Source of the DNA: Nocardia sp. NBC_00565
GTDB taxonomy: Bacteria > Actinomycetota > Actinomycetes > Mycobacteriales > Mycobacteriaceae
DNA length: 64,000 nt
Direction of reading: 5' to 3'
Assembly: GCF_036345915.1 (NCBI RefSeq)
Contig: NZ_CP107785.1
Location: 992,001 to 1,056,000 of the forward strand
The position numbers and the translations under genes were made by a program. Below the pieces are notes generated by a model. That model saw nothing but the letters and a program-made list of their open reading frames with translations, was not told the origin of the DNA and made no database searches. This document shows, piece after piece, positions 1 through 9,866 of this stretch. Numbering within the stretch: position 1 is the first letter of the stretch; every line of letters starts with the position of its first letter.

Positions 1-260
1 AAACAGAGGCCGTGTTCGGCGGCGTCGTATTTGGCCAGATCCTCGGTGTAGAGCTGGCTGAACGATTCGCGTTCGGTGCGGGCCTGCGGGGTGCCACCGG
101 TTTCCAGCAGGACGGTGCGCAGCCGATTCGTGGCGTACTCGCGCATACCGTCGAGTCGCTCATAGAGCACAGACAGGTATGTCTGCTCCTGGTCGATCTC
201 GCGGTTCCGCTCGGGTGCGCCGTCGTGTGCGGCACGGTCCTGAGTGAGGCGGTCGGGCAA
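1..260 (-). CDS. HelD/HelR-type RNA polymerase-recycling ATPase, N-terminal fragment
   Basis: The reading frame is open to the window edge, so only the first ~86 residues are visible. They contain the pattern EIDQEQTYLSVLYERLD, then GGTPQARTERESF and a segment ending EHGLC. This is how actinobacterial HelD/HelR proteins begin: the N-terminal coiled coil that enters RNA polymerase ahead of the UvrD-like helicase core. Known role of the family: releasing stalled or drug-bound RNA polymerase from DNA, and in HelR lowering rifamycin sensitivity. The start is TTG at 258-260, with AAGGAG six bases upstream, a strong ribosome site that fixes the start. The helicase motifs lie outside the window, so the HelR subtype is inferred. 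Confidence 0.65.
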   Translation of the reverse strand, partial: MPDRLTQDRAAHDGAPERNREIDQEQTYLSVLYERLDGMREYATNRLRTVLLETGGTPQARTERESFSQLYTEDLAKYDAAEHGLC

Positions 261-343
261 ACTGAACTCCTTGTCACCGCGATGAGCCGGTGCACACGCA
301 GGTCACGGTGCACGCGAACGCTCGGAAAACAGAGTTGTCGAGT

Positions 344-724
344 CTACTGCTGGTTCGGCGTGCTCGCTGTAACCGCAGGTAGCGGGTCCATGGCCGGGTC
401 GTCCAGGACCGGTTGGAAGTGGTGGACATCGGGAAACGGATCGTAGAAGTGGTGCAGCAGCTGCTGCCAGCGCTGGTATCCCGCGGACCCGCGGAAACCA
501 TCAACATGATCCGCCAACCGCTCCCAGCCCACCAGCAGCAGATATGTGTCGGGCGTCTCGAGGCACCGCGACAGTGACAGTGACCGGAACCCCGGCATGC
601 TGGCGATGGCCGTAGCGACTGCTTGCAGGTCGCTCGAAATGGTCGGCCGGGCTTCGGCGAATGCGGCCTCGAATTCGTCGGCCCGATCGGGACGGACCGG
701 CAGCAGTGCGTGTTCGATGATCAT
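344..724 (-). CDS. Antibiotic biosynthesis monooxygenase (ABM) domain protein
   Basis: A 126-residue protein that begins MIIEHALLPVRP and continues with the ferredoxin-like ABM fold pattern: a first strand, a helix rich in acidic residues and Ala (DEFEAAFAEA), then a strand with YLLLVGWE followed by HVDGFR. Proteins of this family are small dimeric oxygenases or heme/quinone-binding proteins; no substrate can be read here. It lies 9 bases downstream of the diguanylate cyclase gene on the same strand. Its ribosome site (AAGG) overlaps the stop codon of that gene, so the two are probably translated from one message. The C-terminal ~25 residues are Pro/Thr-rich and outside the domain. Confidence 0.75.
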   Translation of the reverse strand: MIIEHALLPVRPDRADEFEAAFAEARPTISSDLQAVATAIASMPGFRSLSLSRCLETPDTYLLLVGWERLADHVDGFRGSAGYQRWQQLLHHFYDPFPDVHHFQPVLDDPAMDPLPAVTASTPNQQ

Positions 725-733
725 GAAAAACCT

Positions 734-2071
734 TCAGGAAGCGTGGGTGTTGTTCGGCCTGCGGCCCAAGCCGGCGCCTTCGTGTCCGGCGGGCTTGGCG
801 CGGTACATCGCCAGATCGGCGTCGTGCAGCACCGCTTCGGGCGTGCGGTTGTCGCCCTCCTCGAGTTCGGTGACGCCGATCGAGGCGTTCACCTCGATCC
901 GGTGCCCGCGCGCGATGATCGGTTCGGCCATCGTCGAGCGCAGCCGCAGGACGAGGGAGTCGATATCGACCCGCTGGGTCCGCCCGGACAGCAGCACCAG
1001 GAATTCGTCGCCGCCGAGTCGGCCGACGAGATCGTTGCCGCGCAGCGCGCGCTGCAGCCGCTGCGCCACGATCTGCAGCACGGTATCGCCGATCGCGTGG
1101 CCGAGGGTGTCGTTGATCGCCTTGAAGCCGTCCAGGTCGATGAACAGCACCATCGAGACCGGCAGGTCCTCGCTGGTGGCCAGCGCGCCGGCGAGCTGGG
1201 ACAGGATCAGCGAGCGGTTGGCCAGTCCGGTCAGCGAGTCGTGCGTGGCCTGATACTCCAATTGCCTTCGGCTGGCACGGAATTCGGTGATATCGGCGAA
1301 CGACGACACCGCGGGTGAGTCCGGGTCGCCCGGATTGAGTAGCCGTGAGCTGCCCGACAGCCAGCGCCGCTGACCGTCCTCGCGGTCGACGCCGAAGATG
1401 TAGCCGGTGATCGTTTCGCCGGTCGCCAGGGTTCGCGCCACCGGATGCCGGCCCGGCGGCAGTGGCTGGGCGTTGGCGTCGAGCAGTACCAGCGGCAGTT
1501 CGTGGATGGTGGCGCCGACCAGCGCGCCGGTGCGGCCGTCGGTGCCGAAGATCCGCACGGCCGCTGGATTGGCCGATTCGATGCGGCCGTCCCGGTCGAT
1601 CACCACCACGCCCTCCTCCAGCTGCGAGACGACGGTGGTGAAGTGCTGTTCGGCCCGCCGCTGCGCGGCCTCGGCGGCGCGCTGGGCGGTGAGATCGTGG
1701 ATGACCACCTGATAGGCGAGGTGGTCGTGCCAGGCGGTGAGCACCGAGACCGTCTCGACCTGGACGATTTCGCCGTCCACCCGGATCAGCGACATCTCGG
1801 TGGGATCGGAAGCGGAGCCCGAGTTGGTCAACTGGCGGATGCGGTCCAGCATGCCGGGCACCGACCTGGGATGGACGAAGCTGGTCAGCGGCTGGCCGAT
1901 CACTTGGTCGGCGTTATCGGCGGCCAGCAAACGCGCGGTGGCCTGGTTGGCGTAGACGACGGTGCCGCGATCGTGCACCACGATTCCGTCCGGGGTGTGC
2001 TCGACCAGGGACCGATAGCGGTGCGCCAGTTGCTCGGCGTCGACTGCGATGTCTGCCTTGTCCTGATCCAC
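734..2071 (-). CDS. PAS-PAS-GGDEF diguanylate cyclase
   Basis: A 445-residue soluble signalling enzyme. Two PAS sensory domains (about residues 15-130 and 140-260) precede a GGDEF domain (about 270-435). The active-site motif GGDEF is intact, and an RGND sequence (RxxD) stands exactly five residues before it. That is the inhibitory I-site, so the enzyme is expected to make cyclic di-GMP and be inhibited by product. There is no EAL domain and no membrane segment, so the sensed cue is probably cytoplasmic, perhaps redox or a small ligand bound by PAS. It heads a two-gene unit with the ABM protein. Confidence 0.9.
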   Translation of the reverse strand: MDQDKADIAVDAEQLAHRYRSLVEHTPDGIVVHDRGTVVYANQATARLLAADNADQVIGQPLTSFVHPRSVPGMLDRIRQLTNSGSASDPTEMSLIRVDGEIVQVETVSVLTAWHDHLAYQVVIHDLTAQRAAEAAQRRAEQHFTTVVSQLEEGVVVIDRDGRIESANPAAVRIFGTDGRTGALVGATIHELPLVLLDANAQPLPPGRHPVARTLATGETITGYIFGVDREDGQRRWLSGSSRLLNPGDPDSPAVSSFADITEFRASRRQLEYQATHDSLTGLANRSLILSQLAGALATSEDLPVSMVLFIDLDGFKAINDTLGHAIGDTVLQIVAQRLQRALRGNDLVGRLGGDEFLVLLSGRTQRVDIDSLVLRLRSTMAEPIIARGHRIEVNASIGVTELEEGDNRTPEAVLHDADLAMYRAKPAGHEGAGLGRRPNNTHAS

Positions 2072-2284
2072 TAGAACCCCCGATCATCGACCCAATCATG
2101 GCCATTGGAACATGGGATTATTCTGGTATCGACGTGTACAAGATCACACCGTCGACGCTATTGCTTCGATCACAGTTCGGGCAATTATCGGGCGCTACCT
2201 CATGATCATTACAAATCCCGGAGCTGTGAACATTCTCGAGCCGAACGCTGGATCGGCCCGGGGAGCCGGTGAAGGAGCGATGCC

Positions 2285-3475
2285 ATGCCGGGTACCAACC
2301 CGATCAGTGAACAGCACTATCAAGATCATATGACGATTGCCGGGATCGGTGCGGTCACCGGGTACGGCTGGGGTCGCGAGACGTTGTGGCATGGGCTGCT
2401 GAGCGGTAAGACGGCGGCCACGCTACAACCTGGCTACGGCTCGGGTCGCGATGAGCAGGCCTGGGTATCGGTAGTGCCCGACGGCGGCGACCCGATAGTC
2501 AGCAACAGCCGGTACGGGCGCGCCACGCACGAGTCGGCCCGCGAGGCGATCGCCGATGCCACCGCACGCGGCTGGCGGCCCGGCCGCACCGTCGGGCTGC
2601 TGCACGCGATCGTGCTCGGCGATGTCGCCAACTGGCGCGACTTCTACACCGTCGACCACGGCCACCGCCGCTCCCGCGACTACATGCGACTACTACCGTC
2701 CACGCCGATCTCGGTGCTGATGCAGGAATTCGGCTTCCACGGCCCCTCGATGAATGTCTCCGCGGCGTGCAGTTCGGCCAATGTCGCGTTGATCACCGCG
2801 AAGCTATGGCTGGACAGTGGGGTCGCCGACGACGTCATCTGCGTCGCGACCGATATGTCGGCCACGCCGGATATGCTCGAGCACTTCGTCCGGCTGGGCG
2901 CCGCGGTCGGCGACGATGATCCGCTGTCTGCCTGCCGACCCTTCCAAGAGGGCAGCCGCGGATTTTGCATGGGGGAGGCCTCGGTGACGTTCGTGCTGAG
3001 CCGCTCGGTGCAGCGGCCCTATGTCGAGGTGCTCGGGGGTGGTATGACCAATGACGCCTACCACGTGGTGTCCGTCGATCCGGGGCATGCGCAGATCTTC
3101 GATTGCGCGCGACGAGCGTTGGCCGATGCCGATGTACGGCCTGAGGAGGTGCGCTATTTCAATGCGCACGGCACCGGTACCGAGCAATGTGATGTCGCCG
3201 AGCGGGACCTACTAGCCCGGCTGTTCGGTGATCGACCGCAGGTCTATTCGTTGAAACCGCTGGCGGGGCATTGCCAAGGGGCGGCGGCGGGGGTCGAGGT
3301 GGCCGCGGCGGCGTTGGGATACGACCGTGGGGTCGTGCCCGCCGCGCCGATCGTCGCGCCCGCGCATCCGCGGTTGCTCGATGGTCCGACGCCGTGCGAA
3401 GGGGGCGTGACGGTGAAGCTGTCGCTCGGTATGGGGGGACATAATTCGATGTTGGTGCTGGGTCCGGCGCGTTGA
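2285..3475 (+). CDS. Stand-alone beta-ketoacyl synthase (KAS/chlorosome-type fold)
   Basis: A 396-residue ketosynthase. The thiolase-fold triad is complete: cysteine in SAACSSAN (about residue 160), histidine in NAHGTGTE and histidine in LAGHCQGAA. It should therefore perform decarboxylative Claisen condensation of acyl and malonyl units. No acyl carrier protein, acyltransferase or reductase lies nearby, so substrate and pathway are unknown. The start at 2285 has GAAGGAG seven bases upstream; an internal ATG at 2330 (MTIAGIGAV) is closer to where most family members begin and is a possible alternative. The gene is divergent from the diguanylate cyclase and convergent with devS. Confidence 0.8.
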   Translation: MPGTNPISEQHYQDHMTIAGIGAVTGYGWGRETLWHGLLSGKTAATLQPGYGSGRDEQAWVSVVPDGGDPIVSNSRYGRATHESAREAIADATARGWRPGRTVGLLHAIVLGDVANWRDFYTVDHGHRRSRDYMRLLPSTPISVLMQEFGFHGPSMNVSAACSSANVALITAKLWLDSGVADDVICVATDMSATPDMLEHFVRLGAAVGDDDPLSACRPFQEGSRGFCMGEASVTFVLSRSVQRPYVEVLGGGMTNDAYHVVSVDPGHAQIFDCARRALADADVRPEEVRYFNAHGTGTEQCDVAERDLLARLFGDRPQVYSLKPLAGHCQGAAAGVEVAAAALGYDRGVVPAAPIVAPAHPRLLDGPTPCEGGVTVKLSLGMGGHNSMLVLGPAR

Positions 3476-3512
3476 GTGGGTCCGGCGCACTGAGTGAGCT
3501 CGGCGCGTTGTG

Positions 3513-3514
<2 letters not shown>
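3461..3514. repeat. Three tandem ~18-bp imperfect repeats across the end of the ketosynthase gene
   Basis: Three consecutive 18-base units, GGTCCGGCGCGTTGAGTG, GGTCCGGCGCACTGAGTG and the more diverged AGCTCGGCGCGTTGTGTC, start at 3461, 3479 and 3497. The ketosynthase stop codon lies in the first unit, and the end of the convergent devS gene touches the third. Probably a replication-slippage duplication; no function is evident. Confidence 0.7.
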
Positions 3515-5291
<1,777 letters not shown>

Positions 5292-5303
5292 CTAGTTGGC
5301 GGA

Positions 5304-5323
5304 TCGAGGACTTTCGGCCCTGT
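5304..5323. promoter_or_regulatory. Candidate DevR/DosR box between devS and rafH
   Basis: The segment contains GGACTTTCGGCCC, which matches the core of the DosR consensus TTSGGGACTWWAGTCCCSAA at about 13 of 20 positions, including GGACT and G-CCC at the conserved spacing. It lies about 61-80 bases before the rafH start and about 58 bases before the devS start, so it could serve either gene. Known DosR sites tolerate this level of mismatch, but binding is inferred. Confidence 0.5.
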
Positions 5324-5383
5324 TCGTGGCGGCACAGCGGTGATGGCATAGGTCGCACCGGGAATAGAAAGTAGGGGTGTCCT

Positions 5384-6172
5384 ATGAATTCGCCGTTGCG
5401 TTCGTCGGAGCTGTGGGCAACCGCCGCCGATCCCGAATTGGCCGTGACCACCCGGGGCGCGGTGCCACCCGCGGATGTGACCCGGGCGGTGCGGGGGATC
5501 GGTCGCGTGCTGCGCCGGTATCACCTCGACGCGGCGGCACGGGTGCGGGTGACCGCACCGGTGGACGCGGACGAACCGACGTTGGTGCAGGCCAACGTGC
5601 GCATCCAGGACACCCCGACCCGGGTGCAGGTCACCGGTCCGCGCGGCTTCGCGGTGACCTTCGCCGTCGAACGGCTGGACCGTCAGATCGCCCGGCTGGC
5701 TACCAAACAGTCACGCGAGTGGCCCGATCCGGCGCGCCCGCCCCTGGCCAGGGTCACCGAGCCGCGTCCGATCGTGCGGAGGAAGCACTGCGCGCTGCTG
5801 ACCGGTACGCCCGCCGAGGCGACGGCGGTGATGGACGCGATGGATTACGACTCGTATCTGTTCATCGATGCCGAAACCGGTGAGGACGCCCTGGTGAGCT
5901 GGGCGGATCCGATGGGCGTTCGGTTGGCGCGGCAGCGCAGCACCAGCGCGCCGCAGGCTCCGGTGGAGGTGGCGCTGACGGTGAATTCGCTACCGCTGAT
6001 CATGAATTCGGATCCCGCGCCGACGCTGATCGAAGAGGCCGCGGTGACCCGGCTGTGCCGCAAGGGTTTGCCGTTCCTGTTCTTCACCGACGCGGACAGT
6101 GGGCGCGGCAGGTTGCTGTACCGCCGCTACGACGGCGACCTCACCCTCGTGATTCCCGCCGGTATCGGCTAA
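5384..6172 (+). CDS. rafH: Ribosome hibernation factor RafH (two S30AE C-terminal domains)
   Basis: A 262-residue protein in the size range of mycobacterial RafH (Rv0079 type). The N-terminal ~100 residues match the S30AE/HPF-like part with many basic residues. The C-terminal half holds two copies of the S30AE C-terminal domain: about residues 130-175 ([21 protein letters not shown]) and 215-262 ([21 protein letters not shown]). Such proteins bind the 30S decoding region or stabilise inactive ribosomes under hypoxia. It sits between devS and devR and has a DevR-like box upstream, which fits DevR-dependent induction. The ribosome site is AGGGG about seven bases before ATG. Confidence 0.85.
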   Translation: MNSPLRSSELWATAADPELAVTTRGAVPPADVTRAVRGIGRVLRRYHLDAAARVRVTAPVDADEPTLVQANVRIQDTPTRVQVTGPRGFAVTFAVERLDRQIARLATKQSREWPDPARPPLARVTEPRPIVRRKHCALLTGTPAEATAVMDAMDYDSYLFIDAETGEDALVSWADPMGVRLARQRSTSAPQAPVEVALTVNSLPLIMNSDPAPTLIEEAAVTRLCRKGLPFLFFTDADSGRGRLLYRRYDGDLTLVIPAGIG

Positions 6173-6801
6173 CCCTCGCGAAGGCGGGAGGCCAGCACCG
6201 CGGCCTGGGTGCGCCGCTCCATGCCCAGCTTGGCCAGTAGCCGGGAAACGTAATTCTTGACGGTCTTCTCGGCCAGGAACATTCGCGCCGCGATCTGCCG
6301 ATTGGTCAATCCCTCGCCGAGCAGCGCGAGTAGTCGCCGTTCCTGTTCGGTGAGTCCGGCGAGCGGTCCGTCATTTTCGGTACTGTTGCGCAGCCGCGCT
6401 TTGAGGGCGGTCGCCGCACGGTTATCCAGGAGTGAACGACCCGCGCCGACTTGTTTGATCGCTTCGGCCAATTCCATGCCCTTGATGTTCTTCACGACAT
6501 AGCCGCTCGCGCCCGCCAGGATTGCGTCCAGCATGGCGTGCTCATCGGTGTAGGACGTCAGGATGAGGCAATGCAAATCGTCGATTTCGGCGAGCAGATC
6601 GCGGCACAGTTCGATGCCGTTGCCATCGGGCAGTCGTACATCGAGCACGGCGACATCGGGGCGCTGCGCGTGAATGCCGGTCATGGCGGTGGCGACATCG
6701 CCCGCCTGGCCGATCACCGCCAGCTCCGGATCGTTCGCCAGCAGGTCGATGAGGCCGCGCCGGACGATCTCGTGGTCGTCGACGAGGAACACTGTGATCA
6801 C
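6169..6801 (-). CDS. devR: Hypoxia response regulator DevR/DosR (NarL/LuxR family)
   Basis: A 210-residue response regulator that closely resembles mycobacterial DosR. The receiver domain starts [17 protein letters not shown] and contains the phospho-acceptor aspartate in [16 protein letters not shown], the switch threonine/serine in LILTSY and the lysine in [10 protein letters not shown]. The C-terminal LuxR helix-turn-helix has [19 protein letters not shown]. Phosphorylated by DevS, it activates the dormancy regulon at palindromic GGGAC-type boxes. Its TAG stop overlaps the TAA stop of convergent rafH in a shared CTAA, so the two messages meet tail to tail with no spacer or terminator. Confidence 0.95.
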   Translation of the reverse strand: MITVFLVDDHEIVRRGLIDLLANDPELAVIGQAGDVATAMTGIHAQRPDVAVLDVRLPDGNGIELCRDLLAEIDDLHCLILTSYTDEHAMLDAILAGASGYVVKNIKGMELAEAIKQVGAGRSLLDNRAATALKARLRNSTENDGPLAGLTEQERRLLALLGEGLTNRQIAARMFLAEKTVKNYVSRLLAKLGMERRTQAAVLASRLREG

Positions 6802-7007
6802 GCGACCTCCTGTGTCGTGCCGGGGGTGAACGCCCCGCGATAGCGATTGTCCTCCCCCGACAACGTATCTCGTCGCGCGGTGCGCCGGTATGTCGGAAAC
6901 GACAATTTCGAATAATACCCACTCGAATTAAACCGGCGGGTACCAGCGAAACACCGATAGAAACCGACCGCTCGAAAGTTGGTGTGCGAATCGGCGTTAC
7001 CGGTATG

Positions 7008-7027
7008 CTGGGGCCGAAAGTCATTCA
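7008..7027. promoter_or_regulatory. Candidate DevR/DosR box upstream of the zinc-ribbon gene
   Basis: The core GGGCCGAAAGTC matches one side and the centre of the DosR consensus (about 13 of 20 positions) and lies 52-71 bases before the zinc-ribbon start codon, a usual distance for an activator site. It is in the divergent region between devR and the zinc-ribbon gene, so devR autoregulation is also possible. The match is imperfect in the right half-site. Confidence 0.45.
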
Positions 7028-7078
7028 AGAGCGCTTTGACAACGCGGCCTGCGGGCCCACGCACAGTTAACTCGGACA

Positions 7079-7261
7079 ATGACATATTCAGCAACTCTCG
7101 ATTTCAGTAATATTTTCGGCCCACCCCGGACATGTCCGGGATGTGGCTCCGATGCCGTCGGTATCTTCGACGACCATCGGGATACCCTGTTCCATTGCGC
7201 GGATTGCGGCGTGCATTGGCGGCTCGCACACGGCCGCGCCATTCTCGAGGTCCGGCCATGA
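7079..7261 (+). CDS. Small zinc-ribbon protein, putative DevR-regulon member
   Basis: A 60-residue protein with paired CxxC knuckles at Cys19/Cys22 (CPGC) and Cys40/Cys43 (CADC), a compact zinc ribbon. No enzyme motif or membrane segment is present. It may bind nucleic acid, ribosomes or a partner protein; nothing more specific can be said. Its TGA stop overlaps the ATG of the following glycosyltransferase remnant (ATGA), which indicates translational coupling in the ancestral operon. A DevR-like box lies upstream. No strong ribosome site precedes the start codon. Confidence 0.6.
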   Translation: MTYSATLDFSNIFGPPRTCPGCGSDAVGIFDDHRDTLFHCADCGVHWRLAHGRAILEVRP

Positions 7262-7602
7262 AGATCGGGCTGATCGTGCCACCGTAGGTGCCGGTGCCGC
7301 AGCCCGCCTACGGCGGCACCGAAGCGGTGGTCGGCGACCTCGCATCTGGTCTGGCCATGCTCGGACACGACGTCTACCTGTTCACCGTCGGCGACTCCGC
7401 CTGTCCGGTCGGCGGTCCAGGTGGCCAGGTTGGCGCGCCGGAAACTGGTGGTGATCACCAAGATCCACGAACCGGAGCAATGGCGCCATTACAATGAGCG
7501 CGTGCGTCCACTGATGTGCCCCGACGATCCCGAACCGCGCGCGCAGCGCCGGTTCGACCGGCTGCGCATGAGCCGCGACCACGAACGGCTGTACCGATGC
7601 AT
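7258..7602 (+). pseudogene. Glycosyltransferase family 4 remnant (nonsense codon plus internal deletions)
   Basis: The frame begins MKIGLIVPP, then TAG at 7285-7287 where intact relatives have tryptophan (TGG). It continues VPVPQPAYGGTEAVVGDLA and AMLGHDVYLFTVGDS, the standard N-terminus of GT4 enzymes. After about 7415 the frame shifts and only scraps remain: KLVVITKIHEPEQ with YNERVRPL (the linker before the nucleotide-sugar site) and RRFDRLRMSRDHERLYR (the C-terminal helix). Most of the ~380-residue enzyme is therefore missing. Intact GT4 genes commonly precede a debranching-type glucosidase in actinobacteria, as here, so a two-enzyme glycan pathway seems to have lost its transferase. Confidence 0.85.
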
Positions 7603-9750
7603 TCCGACCGGAGCGCGGACGAGCCGGGCCATGCTGCCCACGCCGGTCGCTTGACGAGTCCCTGGGGTGACGGAGCCGACCCGGGTGCGCCCCGGGCAGT
7701 CGCCGGGGTGACCCTGGTCGAAGGGTCGACGTTCTGTATCAGCGAGGACGGCGGCGTCATCAGCCCGAATCGCCCGGAGGGACTATTCGTTCGCGATACC
7801 AGGGTGCTGTCGCGGTGGCGGCTGACCGTCGACGGGTTGGCGCCGCAGGCGCTCACTGTTCAGTATGCGGAGCCCTACAGCGCGACACTGCTGGCCAGGA
7901 CGCCGCCACCGCCCGGTCGAGCCGATAGCACCGCGCTGGTGACCGTGGGGCGTCATGTCGGCGACGGTATGCGCGAGGACCTTACGGTGCGCAATCTCTC
8001 CGGTGCGGCGATCAGCTGTGTGGTCGCGCTGGAGATCGACGCCGATTTCGCGGATCTGTTCGAGGTGAAGGAGGGGCGGATCGGCGACGGGGTGGTGGTC
8101 ACCAACAGCATGGCGATGGCAGGCGGGATCGAGATCAGCCGGACCGATCTGGCGTTGGCGCTGACCGTGACCGCCGCCGGAGCCACCGCGATCGATCGCG
8201 AATTGCGGTGGCAGCTGGATCTTCCCGGGCGCGGTGACTGGTCGGTGTGCATTCAGTACCGGCCGACGCTCGGCTCGGTGCCGGTGGTGCCCCGGCATCT
8301 GTGCGGGAGTTCCCTCTCACACAGCGCACCGGCGCGGCGGCTGCGCGAGTGGTACCAGAATTCGCCGACCGTGCACACCGACGACGAGACGCTCGCCGCG
8401 GTATTGCAGCGCGCCGTTGTCGATCTCGGCGCCTTGCGGATCTTCGATCCAGGTCACCCCGAGCGGGCGGTGGTCGCGGCGGGCGCGCCGTGGTTCATGG
8501 CGCTGTTCGGGCGGGACTCGCTGCTCACCTCCTGGATGGTGCTGCCGCTGGACCGGCGGCTGGCCGTCGGCACGCTGCAGAGTCTGGCGGACTTGCAGGG
8601 CAACGAGATTCGTGCGGCGACCGAGGAGCAGCCGGGGCGGATCCCGCATGAGGTGCGGTTCGGACGGGCGGCGACGTTGCTGCTCGGTGGTGACACCGTG
8701 TATTACGGAACCGCCGATGCCACACCGCTGTTCGTGATGTTGCTGGGCGAGCTGCATCGGTGGGGATTGGATGCCGAGACGCGCGACGGGCTGCTGCCGC
8801 ATGCGGATCGGGCGCTGGAGTGGATCGAGCATTTCGGTGATCTGGACGGCGACGGGTTCGTCGAATATCAGCGCGCGGCCGACCACGGGTTGGCGAATCA
8901 GGGCTGGAAGGACTCCTGGGACGGGGTGAATTTCGCCGACGGCACACTGCCCGAGGCGCCCATCGCGCTGGCCGAGGTGCAGGGGTACGTGTACGCGGCG
9001 TATATGGCGCGGGTCGCGTTGGCGCTCGACATGGACGATCACGAGACCGCGGATCGGTTCCGGGCCAAGGCGGCTGCGTTGAAGGCCGCGTTCAACAAGT
9101 CGTTCTGGTTGCCCGAGCGCGGTTGGTACGCCACCGGTTTGGATCGGTACAAGCGGCCGATCGATGCGTTGACCTCGAATATCGGGCACTGTCTGTGGAC
9201 CGGCATCGTCGATGACGACAAGGCGGCGCGGGTGGCGGACCATCTGCTGTCGCCGGAGATGTTCAGCGGGTGGGGGATCCGCACGCTCGCGAGCAATATG
9301 GGTGCGTACAACCCGGTCAGCTATCACAACGGCTCGGTGTGGCCGCACGACAACGCCATCTGCGCCGCCGGGTTGATGCGTTACGGGTTCACCGAGCACG
9401 CCACCCGCGTCATCGATGGCGTCCTCGACGCGTCGAGACGATTCGGTTACCGGCTGCCGGAGCTGTTCAGCGGTTTCGACCGTGCGGAATTCGACGCGCC
9501 GGTGCCGTACCCGACCTCGTGCTCGCCGCAAGCCTGGGCCTCCGCGGCGCCGCTGCTGTTCACGCGGAGTATGTTGCGGCTGGAGCCGGGCAGTGGGTCG
9601 GCCTCGGTCGCGCCCGCGGTGCCGGAGCGGTATCTGCCGCTGCGGGTCAGCGGGTTGCGGGTCGGCTCGGATGTGCTCACGGTCACCGTGGACAGCGAGG
9701 GCTGGCAGCTGAGCGGAATGTCTGGAAAGTTGCGTCGATCCGAGGAATGA
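7597..9750 (+). CDS. Glycogen-debranching-type amylo-alpha-1,6-glucosidase
   Basis: A protein of about 717 residues. The N-terminal glycogen-debranching domain (about residues 40-240) includes FCISEDGGVI and GLFVRDTRVLSRW; the C-terminal six-hairpin glucosidase domain (about 280-690) has WFMALFGRDSLL, QGWKDSWDG and HNGSVWPHDNA. Such enzymes hydrolyse alpha-1,6 or related glucosidic bonds in glycogen-like or glucosylglycerate-type glycans. The first ATG at 7597 lies within the pseudogene remnant and has no clear ribosome site; TTG at 7651 is an alternative start. Since the partner glycosyltransferase is broken, the physiological substrate may have been lost or come from another locus. Confidence 0.82.
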   Translation: MHSDRSADEPGHAAHAGRLTSPWGDGADPGAPRAVAGVTLVEGSTFCISEDGGVISPNRPEGLFVRDTRVLSRWRLTVDGLAPQALTVQYAEPYSATLLARTPPPPGRADSTALVTVGRHVGDGMREDLTVRNLSGAAISCVVALEIDADFADLFEVKEGRIGDGVVVTNSMAMAGGIEISRTDLALALTVTAAGATAIDRELRWQLDLPGRGDWSVCIQYRPTLGSVPVVPRHLCGSSLSHSAPARRLREWYQNSPTVHTDDETLAAVLQRAVVDLGALRIFDPGHPERAVVAAGAPWFMALFGRDSLLTSWMVLPLDRRLAVGTLQSLADLQGNEIRAATEEQPGRIPHEVRFGRAATLLLGGDTVYYGTADATPLFVMLLGELHRWGLDAETRDGLLPHADRALEWIEHFGDLDGDGFVEYQRAADHGLANQGWKDSWDGVNFADGTLPEAPIALAEVQGYVYAAYMARVALALDMDDHETADRFRAKAAALKAAFNKSFWLPERGWYATGLDRYKRPIDALTSNIGHCLWTGIVDDDKAARVADHLLSPEMFSGWGIRTLASNMGAYNPVSYHNGSVWPHDNAICAAGLMRYGFTEHATRVIDGVLDASRRFGYRLPELFSGFDRAEFDAPVPYPTSCSPQAWASAAPLLFTRSMLRLEPGSGSASVAPAVPERYLPLRVSGLRVGSDVLTVTVDSEGWQLSGMSGKLRRSEE

Positions 9751-9866
9751 CCTGGGCGGATGGTCCGTGGACACGGCGCGCGAGGAAACTTGTCGGTGGG
9801 TCGGCCTAGCATGGCGCTGGGGGTATCACGTCTGTTGGACCGACACGATCGAGAAGGGACCACCTG

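Noticed and set aside
8317..9774. 485-residue minus-strand frame opposite the debranching glucosidase
   Set aside because: No domain, low-complexity composition, and complete overlap with a conserved enzyme.
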